Part shown: positions 58,564 through 64,000 of the stretch, piece by piece
Numbering within the stretch: position 1 is the stretch's first letter
Layout of the letters: each line of letters begins with the position of its first letter
Assembly: GCA_965240325.2 (NCBI GenBank)
Contig: OZ251226.1
Span: 1 to 64,000 of the forward strand
Reading direction: 5' to 3'
DNA from: Rebecca billardiae RCC1528
Taxonomy: Eukaryota > Haptophyta
Length of the DNA: 64,000 nt
The notes under the pieces: generated by a model
The model's input: the letters and a program-made list of their open reading frames with translations, nothing else
Databases searched by the model: none
What the model was told of the DNA's origin: nothing
Made by a program: the position numbers and the translations under genes

Positions 58564-58618
58564 GCCCGTTGCATACCACGTCGTTAATATATTAATAACG
58601 ACGTGGTATGCAACGGGC
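58564..58618. repeat. 23-bp perfect inverted repeat (hairpin)
   Basis: Arms 58564-58586 and 58596-58618 are exact reverse complements (starting GCCCGTTGCATACCACGTCG) around a 9-nt AT-rich loop. It lies about 100 nt beyond the reverse-transcriptase fragment. The left arm resembles the segment at about 57905-57925 on the other side of that fragment. Confidence 0.9.
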
Positions 58619-58798
58619 AAGGGGAATTTATTACAGACTTTGAAATTTGGGTCGCAAGCTCGTCGCAATTTTGATGAGATCGAGATATCATACCAATCTT
58701 GAGCCGGGTATTTACCGCCCGCATTCCCGGCCGAACCGCGAAACCTCGGCATCATCGACCTCCTCCTTGCCTCAGTCGTCGTCGAGACCCAAACATCG

Positions 58799-59761
58799 AT
58801 GAACCTCGCGACTCTGCACATCCTCGAAGAGGAGGCGCGGCACGGGCAGGCGCTGCGCCAGACTGCCGCGTACTTCGAAGCGGCCCTCGCCCTCTGTCGA
58901 CGGGCGCCGAGCGTCGGCCTCATGGGCGCGCCTGCCGGTGCCGCACCCTCGCTGGCCGCGCTCTTCTTCGAGTTTGCGAATGCGGAGCCCGCCCCTTGGC
59001 TCCCGCTGGGCACCTTCGCCACCCAGCCCCCGACGCCGGCGCCGCCCTCGGCGCCCGCCGTGCGCTACTTGGCGCCGGTGCCGATCGCCACGCCCATCGA
59101 CGAGCCCGTGCCCCCGCCTACCGTCGGCCAGCTCTCGCCGCTCGAGTTTGAGGAGTTTGCAAGCACGGCCGGGACGCGCTGGGACGAGCCGACGCCCTGC
59201 CCCCTCTGCGCGCGCGAATGCCCGTCCAAGTACCAGGCGAAGAAGCACTACATGCGCACGCACTACGCGGGCATCCGGCGCCACCGCTGCACGCGCTGCG
59301 GCGTCAAGGCGTACGCCATGCGCGAGGACCTCACCACGCACCTCAAGTCGTGCGGCGTCGTGTACCCGTGCGAGACGTGCGGCGCCAAGCTGGGCTCGCG
59401 CGAGACGCTCGTGCGCCACTGCCGGCGCACGTCGCACGCGCTGCCGCCGAAGCCGGCGCGCGCCTCGCCTGCCGCCGTCACGCGCGCGACGACGAGCACG
59501 CCGGCGCGCGACGCCTCGTCGGTCGTCGAGGTGCCCGCCGCCGGCCCGCTTGCGCGCACCGGCCTTGGCGCGGACGCGTCCGTCGGCGCGGCCCTCCTCT
59601 GTGACGGCGCGCCGGCGCACGCTGCGCGCACGGCGGACGAGTCGCACGGCGCTCTGCCGTCGACAGCCGATGGCGCCGAGGCCGATGACGAGGATGGCCA
59701 CGACGACGAGGACGGCTTCTGGGCGTCGCTCGAGGAGTCGCTCTTCTGCTTCAGCCGTTGA
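58799..59761 (+). CDS. C2H2/C2HC zinc-finger protein
   Basis: Single exon, 320 aa. Three consecutive fingers: C134-x2-C137...H150-x4-H155; C164-x2-C167...H181-x3-C185 (a C2HC finger); and C191-x2-C194...H207-x5-H213. The mix of C2H2 and C2HC fingers in tandem recalls plant INDETERMINATE-domain proteins, but I do not assign it to that family. The N-terminal 130 residues are Ala/Pro-rich with a helical start; the C-terminus is acidic (DDEDGHDDEDG) and may activate transcription. A nuclear DNA-binding factor is the likely role. A frameshifted partial paralogue lies at 56960-57390 in the opposite orientation. Confidence 0.78.
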   Translation: MNLATLHILEEEARHGQALRQTAAYFEAALALCRRAPSVGLMGAPAGAAPSLAALFFEFANAEPAPWLPLGTFATQPPTPAPPSAPAVRYLAPVPIATPIDEPVPPPTVGQLSPLEFEEFASTAGTRWDEPTPCPLCARECPSKYQAKKHYMRTHYAGIRRHRCTRCGVKAYAMREDLTTHLKSCGVVYPCETCGAKLGSRETLVRHCRRTSHALPPKPARASPAAVTRATTSTPARDASSVVEVPAAGPLARTGLGADASVGAALLCDGAPAHAARTADESHGALPSTADGAEADDEDGHDDEDGFWASLEESLFCFSR

Positions 59762-60345
59762 TGATGATGATGGTAGTGATGATGATTGGCGCGGCGATGT
59801 CGGCGGCGCGCCTCGGCGGCGTGCGAGCCTTGCGGCCGCACGAGCGCGGCGGCGCACGCCGGGGCCCGACAGCCCACGTCGGCCTGATCCCGCCGGCCCT
59901 GTGCTCGAGGAGAGCATGAGAATTGGTCGCGATGGAACCGAGCGGCCGGCCGCGCCCCGCGGCCGCCTAGTGCCGCGGGCAGGTGCGGAGTGAGAGACTG
60001 CCGAGTCCGGATGAACCGCGTGCGAGGCATGCGCGTGTGCCTGCTCCGACCGGCGGCTTAGACCGGCAGCATCCCTGTCGTGAGCCGGCGGCGCCAACTC
60101 GCGCGGGCGCATCAGCCCGCTTGGCTACTGGAGCCACGTGTGACCGGCATCGCCATTGAGTGAGTCACAGACACCGCTTCGTCAGCCGTGCGTGATGCGT
60201 CGCCGGCGGCGGCTGCTCCGCCCTCGTCGCGCAGCGGCCCGATCTCGGCCGCGCCTCGCGCGCTGCTCGACGGCGGCGGCCTCGGCGGCCGCGGGGGCGC
60301 CCCGGGGGTCGCGGCGTGCGCGGCTGCGCGCGCGCGCCTCGCGCG
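59762..60345. other. Intergenic region
   Basis: About 0.6 kb between two plus-strand genes. A GATGATGAT run lies at the very start. No gene or RNA is supported; the region upstream of 60346 has no AG acceptor that would allow an extra coding exon. Confidence 0.5.
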
Positions 60346-63300
60346 ATGGCCGTCCTGCTCGCGATGGCGGTCACCTCGGCCCTCTCCTTCGGCGCGTGCG
60401 CCTTCATCGTGCTCTCGTACTGCGCGGCGCCCGCGCTCCGGCGCGACCCGGCGACGATGCTGATGTGGTGGTCGCTGAGCGACGGGCTGGTGGCGTCGCT
60501 GTGGGTGGCGCAGTACGTCTGGCCGCCCGCGCACTGCGGCGCGTACGCCTTCGCCACGCAGACGCTCATGCTCTCCTCGCAGTCGTTCTTTGCGATGTTC
60601 TGCGTCGACCTCGTGCACACGGTGCGGCAGCCGTTCGAGACGATCCACCGCGCGGCGTACCACGCGACGGCGTGGGGGCTCGGCTTCGGCTCGGCGTGCG
60701 TGCTCGCCGCGGCGCGCGTCTCCGGCGTCTCCATCTTCGGCTTCTGCTGGGTCGCCGAGCTGAGCGCGGGCGCCGCGTTCAACTGGTGGGCGTGGGGGCT
60801 GCTCTACATCCCCACGTTCGGCTTCTTCACGCTCGCGTGGTACGCGTCGCTGTTCGGCGTGGTGCGGCTGCGGCAGGGGCTGCCGCGCAGCTTCGGCGCG
60901 CGCGTGCGCTCCGCGCGCGCCATGCAGCTCGTCGTGTGCGCCAACTTTGGCTTCTTTGCGCTCTGGGGGCTCGGCTACGTGGTCGACCTGCGGTGTGCGC
61001 CGCTGCGTGCTGCGTGCTGCGTGCTGCGGCTGTGGACTGCGGCGGGTGGGCGCCCCTCGTGCGCGCGGCTGGTCGCCGCCGCCAGCGCTGCGCCGGCTCA
61101 CGCCACGCACCACCCGCGCGCGCCCCGCGCCCCCGCCACGCGCGCGCGCGCAGCTGGGCGCGCGGGCGCTGGCCCGCGTTCACGGGCGCCGTGTTCGCGC
61201 TCTTCACCGGGAAGGGCGTGGTGGACCTGGGGCTGTGGCTCGCGGTGCACGGGGAGGCGCTCGGGCCGCCGGGGAGGGCGTGCGCGCGCGCGCTGGCCGT
61301 GCTCGCGCGCGCGCCCACGCCGGCGGCGCCGCCGGCGCTCCACGCGGCGGCGGCGCCGCCCGCGCGCGCCGAGCCGCGCGCGCGCGCGGGCCGGCTGGGG
61401 GGCGGCGGCCGCTCGAGCGCGGCCGGCGCGCCCGCGGACGGCAGCGCGCCCGCCGCCGCCGCCGCCTCCGCGCCGGCTGCGCCGTGGCGCGAGCAGGACG
61501 CGCTCGGCCACGCGCTGCGGCACGAGGTGCTCGAGGTCACGCTCAAGGTGCAATGGAGCCCAGACGCACATGCCAGCCGGGCGGCGCGGGGGCGCTGCGG
61601 CGCTGCGGCGCCGCGGCGCGGGGCGCGTGCGCGCGAGGCACACTGACGCGCCCGCGCGCGTCGCGCCTCGCGTCGCGTGTGTGCGCGCAGGGGATCCGCA
61701 CGGGCGTGCGCCGCGCGGCGCGCGCGGCGGACGACGGCGCGCGGCTGCACCACTCCGACCAGTACGCGGTGGCGGGCGAGGGCCTCGACCACTTTCCATT
61801 CTTCGACTTCTGCCCGCACGAGTTTGCGGAGCTGCGCGCCCTCGCCGGCGTCTCGGCGCGCGAGTACCTCGCCTCGCTCGCCGACCGGCCCGACCCGCGC
61901 GCCAAGCCGGGCGGCAAGTCGGGCGCCTTCCTCTACCCCACGCGGGACGGCCGGTTCGTCCTCAAGACGTGCACGCGCGCCGAGTGCGAGACGCTGCAGC
62001 GCGTGCTGCCCTCCTACCTCGCGTACGTGCGCGCGCAGCCCGCCTCGCTGCTGGTGCGGTACATGGGCTGCTACGGCGTCGAGATGTACGGCAAGCGCGT
62101 GCACTTCCTCGTGATGCAGAGCGTCTTCCACGCGCTGGGGGGCCGGCAGCCGCACTACACGTACGACCTCAAGGTGGGGCCTCACGGGGGGGCCTCACGG
62201 GGGGAGGCGGGAGGAGGAGGGGGGGCGGCAACGGCCACGCGCGCCGCGCGCCGCGCCCCTCGGCCCTCGGCCCACACGCCGCGCCCCTCCCCCCTCCTGT
62301 GCCGCAGGGTTCGTACGTGGACCGCTCGACCGCCTCGCGCGGCGCTTGCCCCTCCGTGCGGCTGGACAACGACATGGCGCACACCCTCTTCCTGCACCCC
62401 GAGCACGCGCGAGCTGGCCGCGCAGCTCGAGCGCGACACGGCGTGGCTCACGTCCAACGGGCTGCTGGACTACTCGCTGCTGCTCGGGCTGGTGAACAAG
62501 CGCTACTTCCCCACGGACGCGCCGCACTCGGCGCAGCCGCAGCCAGCGCAGCCGCAGCCGCAGCCGCAGGGGGCGCGCGGCGCGGCGGACGGCGGCCCGC
62601 GCGCGGCCGCGGCCGGCAGCGCCGCCGAGTGGCGCGGGTGCGCCGATGGCGGCTGCCCCGAGTGCGCCGACGGCGGCTGCCTCGACGGCGGCGGCTGCGC
62701 CGCGCCGGAGCTCGACGCGTCGACGAGCGCGGCCCCTGCGCCCAGCCGGGGCGCGAGCAGCGCGCGCGCGCCGTGCGGCTGCGGCCGCGCCGCCGCACGG
62801 CGCGTCTCCTCCGCCTGCTCGCGCTCCTCGGCCGGCCAGTCTTTGCCGGGGGCGGGGCGCTCGGTGCCGTCCACCCCGTCCACGCCGTCCGACCCGTCCA
62901 GCTCGCGCAGGGGCAGCGCCGAGGGAAAGGGGCGGGGCGAGGCGGAGGCGGAGGCGGAGGCGGAGGCGGAGGGCGCGGAGGCGGCGCGTGGCGCGGGCGC
63001 GGGCGGTGCGCGCACCGAGGCGCGGCTGCCCAGCGTGCGCGCGCGCGAGGGCGGCGCGCCGCCGCTGCCGCGCTCGCGCTCGGCGGGCGCGACGCTGCGG
63101 CGCGCGTGCCCGCCGCGCGCGCTCTCCGCCGCGCGCTCGGGCTTCGGCTCGCTCTACTCGCTGGCGGAGGGCGGCAGCGCCGGCAGCGCCGGCAGCAGCG
63201 CGGCGGGCTCGGAGCGCGGCTGCGGCCACGACGGCGCGGGCCACGCGCGCGCGGACGAGGAGGCGGGGGGCGCGGGCGCGGGCGGCGGCGGCGCGCGCCA

Positions 63301-64000
63301 GCAGCAGCGCCACCGCCCGGCCGCGCCGCCGCGCGCGCACTCCGCCCCCTCGTGCGGCAGCGAGCGCTCGGCGCTGCCGTGCGCCGCGCCCCCGCCGCCG
63401 CCGTGCGCGCCGCTGCACTCGGCGCGCGCCGTGGTGGTGGAGGGCCCCGGGCTGTTCGTGTTCGGCATCATCGACATCCTGCAGACGTGGACGCTGCGCA
63501 AGCGGTGCGCGTGTGTGCGCGCGTGTGCGCGCGCCCACCCACTGCCGCGCGCGCCTCGGCCCCCGCCCCTGCCGCGCCCACACGCACGCACGCACACACG
63601 CGCACACCCGCGCACACACACGCACAGGCTGGAGTACCTCTTCAAGTCGTACGTGCGGTGCAAGGACAGGCGCGGCTTCAGCGCGGTGCGCCCCGCCGAG
63701 TACGGCGCCCGCTTCCAACGCAACGTGGTGCAGCGGTTGATCCGCGACCAGGCGGCGGCCACAGACGCGCTGCTGCAGCGCACGCGCGGCGCCCTCGAGC
63801 ACAGCGCGCGCCCTGCAGCAGCGCAGCAGCCCGCAGCGCAGCGCGCGCACAGCGCGGAGGGGGAGGGCGCGCAGCTGAGCGCGCTGTGCCGCGTGCGGCC
63901 CGCCTCCGCCTGCGCCGCCGCCTCCCCGCTGCCACCGGACTCGGCACCGGACTCGGCACCGGACGCGCCCCCGCCACCGGCCGGCGCAGGGGGCGCGGGC
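60346..64000 (+). CDS. GPCR-phosphatidylinositol phosphate kinase (GPCR-PIPK), partial at right edge, apparent frameshift
   Basis: Exons: 60346-60992, 61154-61547, 61691-62173, 62308-63504, 63628-64000 (continues beyond the window). The first 215 residues and the start of exon 2 form seven hydrophobic helices, the last being FTGAVFALFTGKGVVDLGLW. After a low-complexity linker comes a PIP-kinase domain: GIRTGV, KSGAFLYPTRDGRFVLKTCT with Lys439, MGCYGVEMYGKRVHFLVMQS, YDLK|GSYVDRST across an intron, LLDYSLLLGLVNK, a large Gly/Ala/Ser insert (about 300 residues), then GIIDILQTW and LEYLFKS...RFQRNVV. A 2-bp CG shortfall at about 62407 breaks the frame after residue 541; both sides are clearly homologous, so this is either a lesion or a base-call error. 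GPCR-PIPKs are known from Dictyostelium and oomycetes; they couple a seven-helix receptor to PIP2 synthesis at membranes. Confidence 0.82.
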   Translation, partial: MAVLLAMAVTSALSFGACAFIVLSYCAAPALRRDPATMLMWWSLSDGLVASLWVAQYVWPPAHCGAYAFATQTLMLSSQSFFAMFCVDLVHTVRQPFETIHRAAYHATAWGLGFGSACVLAAARVSGVSIFGFCWVAELSAGAAFNWWAWGLLYIPTFGFFTLAWYASLFGVVRLRQGLPRSFGARVRSARAMQLVVCANFGFFALWGLGYVVDLRCAPLRAACCVLRLWTAAGGRPSCARLVAAASAAPAHATHHPRAPRAPATRARAAGRAGAGPRSRAPCSRSSPGRAWWTWGCGSRCTGRRSGRRGGRARARWPCSRARPRRRRRRRSTRRRRRPRAPSRARARAGWGAAAARARPARPRTAARPPPPPPPRRLRRGASRTRSATRCGTRCSRSRSRCNGAQTHMPAGRRGGAAALRRRGAGRVRARHTDAPARVAPRVACVRAGDPHGRAPRGARGGRRRAAAPLRPVRGGGRGPRPLSILRLLPARVCGAARPRRRLGARVPRLARRPARPARQAGRQVGRLPLPHAGRPVRPQDVHARRVRDAAARAALLPRVRARAARLAAGAVHGLLRRRDVRQARALPRDAERLPRAGGPAAALHVRPQGGASRGGLTGGGGRRRGGGNGHARRAPRPSALGPHAAPLPPPVPQGSYVDRSTASRGACPSVRLDNDMAHTLFLHPEHARAGRAARARHGVAHVQRAAGLLAAARAGEQALLPHGRAALGAAAASAAAAAAAGGARRGGRRPARGRGRQRRRVARVRRWRLPRVRRRRLPRRRRLRRAGARRVDERGPCAQPGREQRARAVRLRPRRRTARLLRLLALLGRPVFAGGGALGAVHPVHAVRPVQLAQGQRRGKGAGRGGGGGGGGGGGRGGGAWRGRGRCAHRGAAAQRARARGRRAAAAALALGGRDAAARVPAARALRRALGLRLALLAGGGRQRRQRRQQRGGLGARLRPRRRGPRARGRGGGGRGRGRRRRAPAAAPPPGRAAARALRPLVRQRALGAAVRRAPAAAVRAAALGARRGGGGPRAVRVRHHRHPADVDAAQAVRVCARVCARPPTAARASAPAPAAPTRTHAHTRTPAHTHAQAGVPLQVVRAVQGQARLQRGAPRRVRRPLPTQRGAAVDPRPGGGHRRAAAAHARRPRAQRAPCSSAAARSAARAQRGGGGRAAERAVPRAARLRLRRRLPAATGLGTGLGTGRAPATGRRRGRG

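Overview
Kind of organism. The window is the left end of a eukaryotic nuclear chromosome. It opens with about 1.7 kb of telomeric CCCTAA repeat, runs through a subtelomeric satellite, and then becomes a gene-dense, extremely GC-rich arm. Genes lie on both strands, many are split by short GT-AG introns (86-220 nt, often made of alternating CG), and codon third positions are almost always G or C. Two proteins begin with a signal peptide followed by a basic Ala/Arg stretch, as expected for import into a plastid of secondary origin, and one of them is the sulfolipid synthase SQD2. With the GPCR-PIP-kinase, the sialyltransferase-like GT29 and the TIR-like membrane protein, this points to a secondary-plastid alga. 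A haptophyte is my best guess and a pelagophyte-type stramenopile is an alternative; this is inference.

Layout. 1-1815: telomere and a telomere-derived 18-mer array in the opposite strand sense. 1837-1949: a small inverted repeat. 1966-7053: about 28 copies of a 183/184-bp satellite with variant monomers spaced in groups of 6-7. 7.1-8.8 kb: no supported gene. 8.8-31 kb: double CW-finger protein (-), small membrane protein (+), DNAJC8-like splicing J-protein (+), plastid-type coiled-coil protein (-), EGF plus GT29 glycosyltransferase (+), Cys-rich two-pass membrane protein (-), AGC kinase (+), sulfotransferase (+), and a five-exon fusion of nucleoside-hydrolase-like, polytopic membrane and TIR-like parts (-). 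31-44 kb: Ala/Asp-rich type I membrane protein (+), thioredoxin-like plus hydrolase-like membrane protein (-), SGNH hydrolase (+), SQD2 (+), a tRNA-like gene (+), and a secreted dual-specificity phosphatase (+). 44-48.8 kb: lower-GC, gene-poor stretch with a (TA)66 tract. 48.8-55.2 kb: UBZ-PLAC8 protein (-), PP2C phosphatase with a long RGG-rich N-terminus (-), a 1.1-kb foldback element with 399-bp arms, and a prefoldin-like protein (+). 55.2-60.3 kb: poly-C tract, broken zinc-finger paralogue (-), retroelement reverse-transcriptase tail (+), a 23-bp perfect hairpin, and the intact zinc-finger gene (+). 60.3-64 kb: GPCR-phosphatidylinositol-phosphate kinase (+), running off the right edge and carrying an apparent 2-bp frameshift.

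How the genes relate. There are no operons. Three divergent pairs have only about 190-270 nt between start codons. Several products suit the secretory pathway and cell surface (GT29, sulfotransferase, SGNH hydrolase, Ala/Asp-rich glycoprotein, secreted phosphatase). Others are signalling proteins (AGC kinase, PP2C, GPCR-PIPK, TIR-like fusion). Exon models were built by hand from reading-frame continuity and GT/AG sites and are unsupported by transcripts.
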